Assembly (NCBI RefSeq): GCF_019145495.1
Contig: NZ_JAHSTU010000005.1
Location: 248,001-312,000, forward strand
Source: Pseudomonas azerbaijanoccidentalis
GTDB taxonomy: Bacteria; Pseudomonadota; Gammaproteobacteria; Pseudomonadales; Pseudomonadaceae
Reading direction: 5' to 3'
Length of the DNA stretch: 64,000 nucleotides
Shown here: piece after piece, positions 34,630-44,496 of the stretch
How positions within the stretch are numbered: the first letter of the stretch is position 1
How the letters are laid out: every line of letters begins with the position of its first letter
Notes under the pieces: generated by a model
What the model was told of the DNA's origin: nothing
The model's database searches: none
The model's input: the letters and a program-made list of their open reading frames with translations, nothing else
Made by a program: the position numbers and the translations under genes

Positions 34630-36819
34630 TCAAGCGAGGATGCCCATGGCTTTGGCGCTGTTGATGGCCTGGGTGCGGCGGCAGGCACCGAGCTTGACGT
34701 TGATGTTTTTGGCGTGGGTTTTAACGGTGTTTTCCGAGATGAACAGGCGGCTGCCGACTTCGCGTATCGACATGCCTTCGGCCAGCAACTTGAGCACCGA
34801 AACCTCGCGGGGCGTCAGGTCATCCTGATAATCCGGCACCACGTTCAAGCGGGCGGGTGCCGGTTGTTCGCGTTGCGCAATCCGGGCTTTTTGCGCGGCG
34901 ATCGGCTCCTCGTAACAGGCACAGTCGATCCTGCCCCAATGCATGCGCCGCTCGGCTTCGTACAACATCAGGTGTGCCTTTTCCGGCTGGTGATTGCGTG
35001 AGGCAATTTCGGATAACAGCAGGTAGCCATTGAGTACGAATGGTGCGCAACAGTCGCGTACCTGCGCCAATCCGGCTTGCGTGGCCTCCTCTGCTTCACT
35101 GATACGGCCCTGCTGCAACAGCAATTCGCCGTGCATAAACAGCAACCGACCGAGCAACGGATACGGCTGCGCCCGGTTGCCGTTCAAGCGCTTGAGCTCG
35201 GCGCGCAACAGCGCTTGCGCCTGGTTCAAATCGCCCTGAAGCATCATCAAGCGCGCCCTGTCCGTGTTGACCAACACCTCCGACTCACAACTGCCCTGAC
35301 GCCGGGCCAACTCCAGCGAAGACTGCAGAAGCGTTTGCGCCTCAGCCAGATCACCGGTTTGCATGGCGATACGCGCCAGGATGCAATGACACAGCAACAC
35401 CGATAACCAGTCCTGAATGGTCAGCTCTGCAAGCGCCGCGCGGCAGTGCAGACGCGCCAGGTTGGTGTTGCCGCGCAGGGCGTGCAACGTACCGAGCAGC
35501 CCTTGCCAGTTCGCCAACAATCGCCGATTGCGCTGCGGATCGGGGAGCGGCAGAAAGTGTCCCAACCGTTGCAGGCACGTTTGGGCTTCGTCCAGCCGAC
35601 CACTGAACAACAAGGCTTTGGCACATAGGTAGATCAGGCGCGGACTGCTTTGCAGCAACTGCGGCTCGATGCGTTCGCGCCAGTCCATCAGTTTGTTCAG
35701 GTGGCGCTCGCCCAGTATCCAGCTGAGCCACAAACGCTCCATGTAGTTGGCGGCGACTTCCGGCTGATCGGCGCACAGGGCTTGCTCGACCGCATCATCG
35801 ACATGCCCCAGCACGCTGAGCAATTGGCAGGCGCGCAGGCGCAAGCGGGTCAGCGGTGCCCCCTTCAATTGAGCGTGCAGGGCCTGTGCCACGGCAGGCA
35901 ACAAGCGGAACCAACCGGGCTGTTGATCGACCGGAACCAGAAAAGCCTGGCACGCCAGACCATCGAACACCTGACCGGCCTGTTGTCCCTCCCACAGTTG
36001 ATCGCAGAGGTCGGCACTGGCCTTGGACAAATGCGCAAGACCGCACAGCACCTCCTTTTGTTTCTCACTCAGGCGCGACAACAGTTCCCGTTCGAGGTAA
36101 TGGCCGAGCAGCGACGGCGTTGCATCCCCCGACGCCTGCGGCAACAACAGACGCACCCCGGCGCACCACCCGCCGGTTTCGTGCCAGAGTTTTTCCCGTG
36201 ATGCGCTATCGGTATCGGGCGCCATGGCATTGATCAACGCTTTGAATTCATTCGGGCGCAAGGTCAATTGCCTGGCATCGAGTTCAAGTAGTTGGCCGTC
36301 TAGCATCAGTCGTGGCAGATTCCAGTCGGGGCGTTGGCGGCAGGTGACCAGTATGTGCAGGTGGGGGTTGTGCAGGGACAGGAGTTGATCGAACCAGTGG
36401 TTCAAGTCCGCGGGCATTTCGGCGGGCAGGTCGTCGAAGACCAGGCGAATCTTTGGATCTTCGTGGGTTGGGAAGGCCTCATCGCGAGCAGGCTCACTCC
36501 TACCGTTGACCGCGCTCCCCCGTGGGAGCGAGCCTGCGCGCGATAGCGATGGTTCTGCCACCCCATATCCCGAATCGAGAAACGCCAACACGGCATCCGC
36601 CGCCACCCCCAGCGCATTTGCCAACGCGGCGTTCAGACTTTCCAGCGTCTGCTCCCGCCCACCCAACCTCACCCACACCACCCGCCCCGCGTCTTCCAAC
36701 CCATCCAGGTACTCACGCACCAACGCGGTTTTCCCGTACCCGGCTGGGGCACAAAGCAGTTGCAAACGGCGCTGCTCGCGCTTGAGCAGTTCACCCAGAT
36801 GCGGCCGTGGCACAAACAT
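34630..36819 (-). CDS. MalT-like LuxR-family ATPase regulator 1
   Basis: 729 residues. Walker A APAGYGKT (about 24-31), Walker B LVFDDL (about 125), a central helical repeat region (about 300-640) of TPR type, and a C-terminal LuxR helix-turn-helix LTPREVSVLKLLAEGMSIRE through SENTVKTHAKNINVKLGA. Such proteins activate transcription when bound to an inducer and ATP. About residues 92-114 are the translation of an inserted REP pair. GAGG-type site before the ATG at 36819. It lies between two target operons and has a palindrome before its own start. Confidence 0.9.
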   Translation of the reverse strand: MFVPRPHLGELLKREQRRLQLLCAPAGYGKTALVREYLDGLEDAGRVVWVRLGGREQTLESLNAALANALGVAADAVLAFLDSGYGVAEPSLSRAGSLPRGSAVNGRSEPARDEAFPTHEDPKIRLVFDDLPAEMPADLNHWFDQLLSLHNPHLHILVTCRQRPDWNLPRLMLDGQLLELDARQLTLRPNEFKALINAMAPDTDSASREKLWHETGGWCAGVRLLLPQASGDATPSLLGHYLERELLSRLSEKQKEVLCGLAHLSKASADLCDQLWEGQQAGQVFDGLACQAFLVPVDQQPGWFRLLPAVAQALHAQLKGAPLTRLRLRACQLLSVLGHVDDAVEQALCADQPEVAANYMERLWLSWILGERHLNKLMDWRERIEPQLLQSSPRLIYLCAKALLFSGRLDEAQTCLQRLGHFLPLPDPQRNRRLLANWQGLLGTLHALRGNTNLARLHCRAALAELTIQDWLSVLLCHCILARIAMQTGDLAEAQTLLQSSLELARRQGSCESEVLVNTDRARLMMLQGDLNQAQALLRAELKRLNGNRAQPYPLLGRLLFMHGELLLQQGRISEAEEATQAGLAQVRDCCAPFVLNGYLLLSEIASRNHQPEKAHLMLYEAERRMHWGRIDCACYEEPIAAQKARIAQREQPAPARLNVVPDYQDDLTPREVSVLKLLAEGMSIREVGSRLFISENTVKTHAKNINVKLGACRRTQAINSAKAMGILA
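36480..36546. repeat. REP pair inserted in frame inside the regulator gene
   Basis: ATCGCGAGCAGGCTCACTCC and an inverted GTGGGAGCGAGCCTGCGCGC lie within the coding region between Walker A and Walker B. The reading frame stays open, adding about 22 residues. Confidence 0.85.
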
Positions 36820-36877
36820 GACGGACCTCGCTGATGAAGAGAGGATTCCATCATTGGGCCACGCGACGGATCAGGCG

Positions 36878-36894
36878 CCACCCACATCAGGTGG
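36878..36894. promoter_or_regulatory. regulon operator, site 2 (CCACCCACATCAGGTGG)
   Basis: Centred 67 bases before the LuxR 1 ATG; the sequence is identical to the inverse of the site before the sulfatase gene, suggesting autoregulation of the regulator. Confidence 0.75.
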
Positions 36895-36904
36895 GCACAA
36901 CGCA

Positions 36905-36928
36905 CAACGCCCTGCGAACAGGGCGTTG
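36905..36928 (-). terminator. stable UUCG-loop hairpin after DUF1329 gene
   Basis: CAACGCCCTG and CAGGGCGTTG form a 10-bp stem; on the minus strand the loop is TTCG, the extra-stable tetraloop. It lies 20 bases past the DUF1329 stop. No T-run follows, so it may be a 3' end stabiliser. Confidence 0.5.
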
Positions 36929-36948
36929 TTTCAAGCGAGGTTCAAAGG

Positions 36949-38316
36949 TCAGCGGATGCCGGCGTTACGCAATGCCGACGGGGTGAAATCGGTCATCTTC
37001 GCCGTCATGCCGTAAGTCGTGGCGTGCTTGGACTGGTTGGTCATCGCCAGCACGTTGTAGCGACCGGCAATAAGGTCATAGATACCGAGCATGGCAAAGT
37101 TCGGCGAACCGCGCTCGTAATCGTTGATCGCATAGCCTTCCGCCACCCGCCACAGCTGACCCCGACCGTCGTAGTGATCGACTTCGGCCAGTTGCCAGGT
37201 GTCCTCATCGAAGTACATGTCGCGCTTGGCATACACATGACGCTGGCCGGGCTTGAGCGTCGCCTCGACATGCCAGACGCGATGCAACTCATAACGGGTC
37301 AAATCCTGATTGATGTGCCCCGGTTTGATGATGTCGTCATACTTCACTTTCGGCGACTGCAAGCGGTAGTTGTTGTACGGGATGTACAGTTCCTTTTTGC
37401 CCACCAGTTTCCAGTCATAACGGTCCGGCGCGCCGTTCATCATGTCGGTGTTGTCAGCGGTGCGCATGCCGTCAGAGCCGTTACCCGGGCCGTCATACGC
37501 CACTTGCGGCGCACGACGCACGCGGCGCTGGCCAGCGTTGTAGACCCACGCCAAGCGGGGTTCTTTCACTTGGTCGATGGTTTCGTGGATCAGGATCACG
37601 CTGCCGGCCATGCGCGACGGGGCGGTGATTTCCTGCTTGTAGTAGTAAAGGACGTTGTCACCCTCGCCCCCGGTGACGCCGTCCATCAACTGTGGGAACG
37701 CGAGCTTGTCATCGTACTCGACGATGGAATACGAGCCGTTGGTTTGCGGTGCGGCCTGGGCAGCCTGGCGCTCCATATTGCCGCCGCGATAGCGGTTGGT
37801 GTGGTTCCAGTACACCTCGACGCCGTTCTTCGGAATCGGGAACGGGTAGTAACGGGTCTGGGTGAAGTTGACCAGGCCGTTGCCGTCCGGGGTCAGCTCG
37901 GTGGTCACCGCACTCTTCTTGGCGATGTCGTAAATGTTCTGTGGCGAGGCAGCGGTGCGCTGGGTCTTGAATACCGGGATCTTGTAGCTGTCCGGGTAGC
38001 GCTTGAACATCGCCACCTGCCCCGGCGTCAGCTTGTCCTTGTACTGGTCGACGTTGGCCGCTGTGATCACCAATTGCGGTTTTTCACCGGCAAACGGATC
38101 ACCCAGGAAGCCATTGTCGAGCGCCGCGGCGCCGGGTTTCAGGCCGCCGGTCCAGGCCGGGATGCTGCCGTTGGCATTGCCCTCTTTCTGCGCACCCAGC
38201 GGCGTCAGCGTAGTACCCAATTGCGCCGCTTCCTGCGGGGAGACAGCGGCCATCACAGCACTGGCCAGCAACGACAGACTCAGTGCGCCAGCGCGCAGAA
38301 ATATACGTGCGTTCAT
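36949..38316 (-). CDS. DUF1329 exported protein
   Basis: 455 residues. Signal peptide about 1-24 (RAGALSLSLLASAVMAAVS). The rest is polar and beta-rich; recognisable DUF1329 segments are IPAWTGGLKPG, GVEVYWNHTNRYRGG and the C-terminal YERGSPNFAMLGIYDL. DUF1329 proteins are periplasmic or outer-membrane lipid-binding-like and nearly always pair with DUF1302 proteins in clusters for bulky hydrophobic substrates. AGAGG precedes the ATG at 38316. It follows the DUF1302 gene by 26 bases, same operon. Confidence 0.85.
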   Translation of the reverse strand: MNARIFLRAGALSLSLLASAVMAAVSPQEAAQLGTTLTPLGAQKEGNANGSIPAWTGGLKPGAAALDNGFLGDPFAGEKPQLVITAANVDQYKDKLTPGQVAMFKRYPDSYKIPVFKTQRTAASPQNIYDIAKKSAVTTELTPDGNGLVNFTQTRYYPFPIPKNGVEVYWNHTNRYRGGNMERQAAQAAPQTNGSYSIVEYDDKLAFPQLMDGVTGGEGDNVLYYYKQEITAPSRMAGSVILIHETIDQVKEPRLAWVYNAGQRRVRRAPQVAYDGPGNGSDGMRTADNTDMMNGAPDRYDWKLVGKKELYIPYNNYRLQSPKVKYDDIIKPGHINQDLTRYELHRVWHVEATLKPGQRHVYAKRDMYFDEDTWQLAEVDHYDGRGQLWRVAEGYAINDYERGSPNFAMLGIYDLIAGRYNVLAMTNQSKHATTYGMTAKMTDFTPSALRNAGIR

Positions 38317-38342
38317 GTTCAGTTTCCTCTGGCAGGGTTGCA

Positions 38343-40175
38343 TCAGAAATTCACGCCGAAGCTGAGCGCAACGTAGTCGCGGTCGACGTTGGTGTTGAAA
38401 TCGCCACCGAAGTAGTTGGTGTAACTCAGGCTGGCGTTGTAGGTGTTCAGGTAGTCAGCATCCACACCGAGGCTGACCGCTTTGGAGCCTTCATCGAAAT
38501 TCGGACCGTAGCCTTGAACGTCATGGGACCAGGCGATGTTCGGCGACAGGTTGATACCGGCGATCACGTTCTGATAATCGAGCTTGCCGCGCAGGCGATA
38601 GCCCCAGCTGCTGCTGGTGTAGAAGCCGTCGTCGTTGCATTCCTGGGCCGGGTTACTGGCCGATGCCGTGCCTGCGGCGGTACCAAGACAGGTGGCGGCA
38701 CCGGCAGCGCCCGGCAGTTCACCGGAACCGAACGCCGGGCTGCGACCGAAGCGCAGGTCCGAACCGTCGGCCTTGCCCAGGCCATTGATGTGGTTGTAAC
38801 CGACCTCGCCGACCACGGTCAGGCGGCTGGCACCCAGCACCTGATCAAAGAACTGGGTGGCGGTCACTTGTGCCTGGGTCACCGGCATGCGTTTGTAGCC
38901 GTTAACCTCGGCACCGAGATTACGCCCGGCAAAACCGGTGGTGATCAGCGGCGAGGTGGCGCCAAAGGTCGCGGAAGACAACAGGTCGGCGGTGTTCAGT
39001 TGCAGCGGCATGTTCGGCCGGTAGCTGACTTCGCCCCCCAGGGACACGCCCGAGACGTTGGTCTGGAAGCTCAGGCCATAGAGGCGGATATCTTCCGGGT
39101 AGCCGACGAAGTAACGGGCACTGCGCGCCGACGCTACGCCACCTGTCGGGTTGCTCATCTGGTTGATGCTCAGGTACGGACTGCGGCTGTGGTAGTTCAT
39201 CGCGTAGGCACCGAACTCGGTGTCGTTGGCTTCAGGCACGTACCAGCGCAACGCCAGGCCATACTGGCCACTGTCGCGGGCATCTTTGTCTTTCACGCGT
39301 GGAATAAAGGCATCGTCCGTCCCCGCAGCGATGGCGGCCAAACCTCCGGTGTTGCTCGCGGCGCCCGGTGGCAAATCGAGACCGGCAATCACCAGCCGGT
39401 CGTTGCAACCTTGTGGTAGGCCATCGTTGCCGAAGAACGTCCCGCAGTTATCGACCACCGACTTGTCCCACTCCAGCTGATAGAACGCTTCGGCGGTGAC
39501 GTTATCGGCCAGGCCCTGAGACACGTAAAGCAGGTTGACCGGGATCAGGCCTTCTTTCACTTCAGCGCCCGGACGACGTAGCGCTGCAACGTCGATCGGG
39601 TTGATGCTGTTGATCGAGTTGCCGATGAACGTACTCTCGCCCCAGCTCACCACTTGCTTGCCCAGGCGTACGTTGCCGACCTGATCGCCGATCGTGTAGT
39701 TGTGGTAGACGAAGCTGTCGAGGAACATCGCACCGGACGATTTGGCCGCGCGATCGCGCCCACTGTCGTTGATGTCGTAGAACGGACGACTCTCGTCCAT
39801 CAGCTCGAAGTCATACCAATACTTGCCGCGCACAAAGGCACCGCTATCGCCGTATTTCAGTTCCAGGTCATGCACACCCTTGAAGATCTTCGAAAAGGTT
39901 TCGCCCTTCTTGAAGTTCAGCCGGTTGTCGTCTGTGGTCCGCGAAGAGGACTCGCCACCGGTGACACCCTGGGAGTTGAAGTTGGAAATGAACTGTTTGT
40001 CGGCATCGGTGGTGGACCAACTGGCGCCGATCGACAACGACGAATCGAAGCTCCCCTGAATCTCACCGATGTTGAAATCAACAGCGTGAGCCTGGTTGCT
40101 CACGCCAGTGGCAACCATTACAGCTACGGCCAGCAAACTTGGCTGGAAGACTCCGCGCATTGTTGTTTTTGTCAT
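38343..40175 (-). CDS. DUF1302 outer-membrane protein
   Basis: 610 residues. A signal peptide (about 1-32, ending NQAHA) is followed by a beta-rich body with many alternating aromatic segments and a final DYVALSFGVNF, ending in phenylalanine as outer-membrane beta-barrels do. DUF1302 proteins are linked to uptake or export of hydrophobic compounds. GGAG precedes the ATG at 40175. Its upstream region carries a variant regulon palindrome, so it belongs with the acyl-CoA genes. Function: probable channel or receptor, inferred. Confidence 0.85.
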   Translation of the reverse strand: MTKTTMRGVFQPSLLAVAVMVATGVSNQAHAVDFNIGEIQGSFDSSLSIGASWSTTDADKQFISNFNSQGVTGGESSSRTTDDNRLNFKKGETFSKIFKGVHDLELKYGDSGAFVRGKYWYDFELMDESRPFYDINDSGRDRAAKSSGAMFLDSFVYHNYTIGDQVGNVRLGKQVVSWGESTFIGNSINSINPIDVAALRRPGAEVKEGLIPVNLLYVSQGLADNVTAEAFYQLEWDKSVVDNCGTFFGNDGLPQGCNDRLVIAGLDLPPGAASNTGGLAAIAAGTDDAFIPRVKDKDARDSGQYGLALRWYVPEANDTEFGAYAMNYHSRSPYLSINQMSNPTGGVASARSARYFVGYPEDIRLYGLSFQTNVSGVSLGGEVSYRPNMPLQLNTADLLSSATFGATSPLITTGFAGRNLGAEVNGYKRMPVTQAQVTATQFFDQVLGASRLTVVGEVGYNHINGLGKADGSDLRFGRSPAFGSGELPGAAGAATCLGTAAGTASASNPAQECNDDGFYTSSSWGYRLRGKLDYQNVIAGINLSPNIAWSHDVQGYGPNFDEGSKAVSLGVDADYLNTYNASLSYTNYFGGDFNTNVDRDYVALSFGVNF

Positions 40176-40241
40176 GCGGTTTCTCCGGTTAGGGATAAGT
40201 GTTGGAGCGCCCATGCTAGCGGCGATCCCGTGAGGGCCTCA

Positions 40242-40255
40242 CACCCGAACGGGTG
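40242..40255. promoter_or_regulatory. variant regulon palindrome before DUF1302 gene
   Basis: CACCCG-AA-CGGGTG, a 6+2+6 palindrome centred about 73 bases before the ATG. Same arms as the 17-bp site but a shorter centre, so binding is less certain. Confidence 0.5.
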
Positions 40256-40361
40256 ATTTGAACCCGGGTTGTTCATGGCTGATTGCGTGGTGCAACAACC
40301 CGGTTTGAGCAGCGCTCGCCGGGCGTTACGCTCGGTGACATTCACCGGTAAAAATCGCTGA

Positions 40362-41570
40362 TCACTGCTCGACGCCACGGGTTTTTCCGTACAGCGTCAC
40401 CACGCAGGCGCCACCCAGTCCGAGGTTGTGAGCCATGGCCAAGCGAGCGCCCTCGACCTGCCGCTGCTCGGCATTGCCACGCAGCTGCTGGGTCAACTCG
40501 TAGCATTGCGCCAGGCCGGTGGCGCCCAGCGGATGGCCCTTGGAAAGCAGGCCGCCGGACGGGTTGATGACGACTTGCCCGCCGTAGGTGTTGTCGCCCT
40601 CCATGACGAATTTCTCGGCACCGCCCTCGGGGCAGAAACCCAGCGACTCGTAGCAGATCACTTCGTTCTGGGCGAAACAGTCATGCAGTTCGCAAACATC
40701 AATGTCCTGCGGGCCGATGCCGGCCTTCTCGTAGACCTGGCCGACAGCGGCGTGGGTCATGTGGGTGCCGACCCAATCGAGCATCGACGGCTTTTCGAAG
40801 TTGAAGGACTCGGGGGTGTCGGTGGTCATGGCCTGGGCGACGATTTCCACGTCGCGGCGCAGGCCGTGTTTTTTCGCAAAGCGTTCCGAGACCAGGATCG
40901 CCGCCGCACCACCGCAGGTTGGCGGGCAGGCCATCAGACGCGTCATCACGCCGGGCAGAATCACCGGATCGTTCATCACGTCTTCGACACTCAGCACTTT
41001 GCGAAACAGTGCCAGCGGATTGTTCGCCGCGTGGCGGCTGGCCTTGGCGCGCACCGCGGCGAAGGTTTCCACTTTGGTACCGTATTTCTGCATGTACTCG
41101 CGCCCGGCACCGCCAAAGGTGCGGATGGCTTGGGGCATGCCGTCCATGTCGGCGGTCAACCCGCGCAGGATCGGCAGGAAACGCTCGCGGGTTGGCGGGC
41201 GGTCGTCCCAGTGGGACTTCAAGGCGCCGGCCTGCATCTGTTCGAAGCCCACCGCCAGCACGCAATCGGCCGAGCCGGACTCAATGGCCTTGCGCGCCAG
41301 GAACAGCGCGGTGGAGCCGGTGGAGCAGTTGTTGTTGACGTTGACCACCGGAATGCCGGTCATGCCCACTTCGTAGAGAACGGTCTGGCCGCAGGTGGAA
41401 TCGCCGTAGACGTAACCGGCATACGCTTCCTGGACCGAGTGGTAATCGATACCTGCATCGGCCAGCGCGCGGCGCACCGCTTCGGCGCCCATCTGCACAT
41501 AGGTCGGGCTGTCGCTGGGCTTGCGGAACGGGATCATGCCGACGCCGGCAACCAGTACTTTTTCGCTCAT
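40362..41570 (-). CDS. SCPx-type thiolase 1
   Basis: 402 residues. The N-terminal VFGDSTCGQ-like segment reads YVYGDSTCGQ, followed by TGIPVVNVNNNCSTGSTALF with nucleophile C82; HDCFAQNE and GGLLSKGHPLGATG complete the active site, and the end NLGLGGACVVTLYGK replaces the usual CxG. This closely follows the thiolase domain of sterol carrier protein X, which cleaves 2-methyl-branched 3-ketoacyl-CoAs. No SCP2 lipid-binding domain is attached. Second gene of an operon with the acyl-CoA dehydrogenase upstream (28-base gap). Confidence 0.88.
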   Translation of the reverse strand: MSEKVLVAGVGMIPFRKPSDSPTYVQMGAEAVRRALADAGIDYHSVQEAYAGYVYGDSTCGQTVLYEVGMTGIPVVNVNNNCSTGSTALFLARKAIESGSADCVLAVGFEQMQAGALKSHWDDRPPTRERFLPILRGLTADMDGMPQAIRTFGGAGREYMQKYGTKVETFAAVRAKASRHAANNPLALFRKVLSVEDVMNDPVILPGVMTRLMACPPTCGGAAAILVSERFAKKHGLRRDVEIVAQAMTTDTPESFNFEKPSMLDWVGTHMTHAAVGQVYEKAGIGPQDIDVCELHDCFAQNEVICYESLGFCPEGGAEKFVMEGDNTYGGQVVINPSGGLLSKGHPLGATGLAQCYELTQQLRGNAEQRQVEGARLAMAHNLGLGGACVVTLYGKTRGVEQ

Positions 41571-41598
41571 GGTGTCACCTGAAAATGAGGGGGAAGGA

Positions 41599-42738
<1,140 letters not shown>

Positions 42739-42816
42739 CGGAATCTCCAGTGGGTTGCCAGGCAAGCGAGCGCCTGGTTCGTGAGTCCACTGTATGGGCG
42801 GGGGGTGGTGGTGCAG

Positions 42817-42833
42817 CCACCCGGATCGGGTAG
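42817..42833. promoter_or_regulatory. regulon operator, site 3 (CCACCCGGATCGGGTAG)
   Basis: Centred 87 bases before the acyl-CoA dehydrogenase 1 ATG; right arm has one mismatch (GGTAG). Confidence 0.7.
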
Positions 42834-42867
42834 CGCTCCTGGTCGGAGCTAAAAGTGAAACCCCTCC

Positions 42868-42955
42868 CTGTAGGAGCTGCTGCAGGCTGCGATCTTTTGA
42901 CTTTGCTTTTCAGAAACAAGATCAAAAGATCGCAGCCTGCGGCAGCTCCTACAGG
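42868..42955. repeat. inverted repeat pair (GGAGCTGCNGCAGGCTGCGATC type)
   Basis: CTGTAGGAGCTGCTGCAGGC and the inverse GCCTGCGGCAGCTCCTACAG enclose a second inner pair around GATCTTTTGA. A repeat family different from the REP pairs at 31936 and 36480. Also present at 51133 and 56878. Confidence 0.85.
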
Positions 42956-42968
42956 GGTTGTGGTGTGG

Positions 42969-44492
42969 CTACTTGCGCAGTTCGCGCTTGAGGACTTTGC
43001 CGGCTGCCGAGAGCGGCAGTTCGTCGCGGAACTCGATGGTTTTCGGGCATTTGTAGGCGGCGATGAATTCGCGGCAGTACAGACGCAATTGCTCGGCATC
43101 GACTTGCGAACCGGGCTTGCACACCACCACTGCATGCACCGCCTCGCCCCACTGCGCATGGGGAATGCCGATCACCGCGCACTGGGCCACGGCCGGGTGT
43201 CGGGCGAGAACGTTTTCGACTTCAGCGGAGTAAACGTTTTCACCGCCGCTGACGATCATGTCCTTGAGCCGGTCGACGATGAACAGGTAACCCTGCTCGT
43301 CCATCCACGCGCCATCGCCGGTGTACAACCAACCGTTGCGCAACGCCTTGGCGGTTTCCTCGGGTTTGTTCCAGTAACCCTGCATGATGTTCGGCCCGCG
43401 CACGATGATCTCGCCCACCGTGCCACGCGGAACTTCGTGGCCTTGCGGATCGACAATTTTCACGTTGACGCCCAGACCGCCACGCCCCACCGAACGGGAC
43501 AGTCCGCTGATGCGCGCCTCCGGCGTGTGGTTACACGGCAGGTTGCTCGACACCACCGGGCAGGCCTCGGTCAGGCCATAAGAGTGCGACAGCTCGATAT
43601 CGGGAAACCTGGCGAGCACCTGCTCGACCATGTCACCGGCACTGGGCGAAGCGCCGTAGGTCAGGCGTTTCAGGCTACCCAGGTCATAGCGTTCGAAGTC
43701 TGGATGCGCCAACAAGGCAAGGATCATCGTCGGCACCAGCAACGTCTCGGTGACCCGTTCCTGTTCGATGATCTGCAGCGTTTGCAGCGCATCAAACCCG
43801 GACACCAGCACATGACTTTCGCCGGCCAGAAACTGGATCAGTGCCCGGGCCAGGCCCGCCACATGGAACAGCGGTGCGACGTGCAACAACAGGCCACCGC
43901 GTATCGGCGGCATGTCGACCATGCGCGGCATGCACGCCGACCACAGGTTCAAATGCGACTGCATCACGCCCTTGGGAAACCCGGTGGTGCCGCCGGTGTA
44001 CATGATGCAGGCCAGGTCCGCGCCGCCGCGCCCGGCGTCCTCGACGGGGTGCGCCTGGGCAATCAGTTGCTCGAAACCGAGCATGCCCGCCGGCACTTCG
44101 CCTTCGCCCGCGTAGATGAACTGTGGCGCATGGCGGGTGGTCTTGCGGATCTCTTCGGCCAACGCGGCAAAGTGCTCGTCGACAATCAGGATGGCCGTGC
44201 TGCAATCGTCCAGCGAATAGACAATTTCCGGCACGCTCCAGCGCACATTCACCGGGTTGAGCACACCGCCGCCCCACCACACGCCCATGATGTATTCCAG
44301 GTAGCGGTCGGAGTTGAGCGCCAGCATGCCGACCCGCTCACCGGCCGCCATGCCCAGCGATTGCAGGGCGCCCGCCAGGCGTGCGACGCGTTCGCCAAAC
44401 TCGCGGTACGTGTGGCGGCGCTCGGCGAAAATGGTTGCCAGGTGATCCGGGTTCTGTTGCAGCGTGCGCTGCAGGCATTGGGTCATGTACAT
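42969..44492 (-). CDS. acyl-CoA synthetase 2 (AMP-forming)
   Basis: 507 residues, ANL superfamily. P-loop-like YTGGTTGFPKGVMQSH (about 169-184), core YGLTEACPVVSS (about 303), hinge and TGDGAWMDEQGYLFIVDR, catalytic lysine near the end in SAAGKVLKRELRK. Forms acyl-CoA from a carboxylate and ATP. It starts four bases after the stop of the paralogous synthetase 1. Substrate unknown; medium-chain or aromatic acids are typical of this branch. Confidence 0.88.
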   Translation of the reverse strand: MYMTQCLQRTLQQNPDHLATIFAERRHTYREFGERVARLAGALQSLGMAAGERVGMLALNSDRYLEYIMGVWWGGGVLNPVNVRWSVPEIVYSLDDCSTAILIVDEHFAALAEEIRKTTRHAPQFIYAGEGEVPAGMLGFEQLIAQAHPVEDAGRGGADLACIMYTGGTTGFPKGVMQSHLNLWSACMPRMVDMPPIRGGLLLHVAPLFHVAGLARALIQFLAGESHVLVSGFDALQTLQIIEQERVTETLLVPTMILALLAHPDFERYDLGSLKRLTYGASPSAGDMVEQVLARFPDIELSHSYGLTEACPVVSSNLPCNHTPEARISGLSRSVGRGGLGVNVKIVDPQGHEVPRGTVGEIIVRGPNIMQGYWNKPEETAKALRNGWLYTGDGAWMDEQGYLFIVDRLKDMIVSGGENVYSAEVENVLARHPAVAQCAVIGIPHAQWGEAVHAVVVCKPGSQVDAEQLRLYCREFIAAYKCPKTIEFRDELPLSAAGKVLKRELRK

Positions 44493-44496
44493 GTTG

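Noticed and set aside
33115..35001. A 628-codon open frame on the plus strand opposite the aldehyde dehydrogenase and LuxR 1 genes
   Set aside because: It is the mirror of two well-supported genes, lacks a ribosome site and has no recognisable domain; high GC makes long antisense frames common here.
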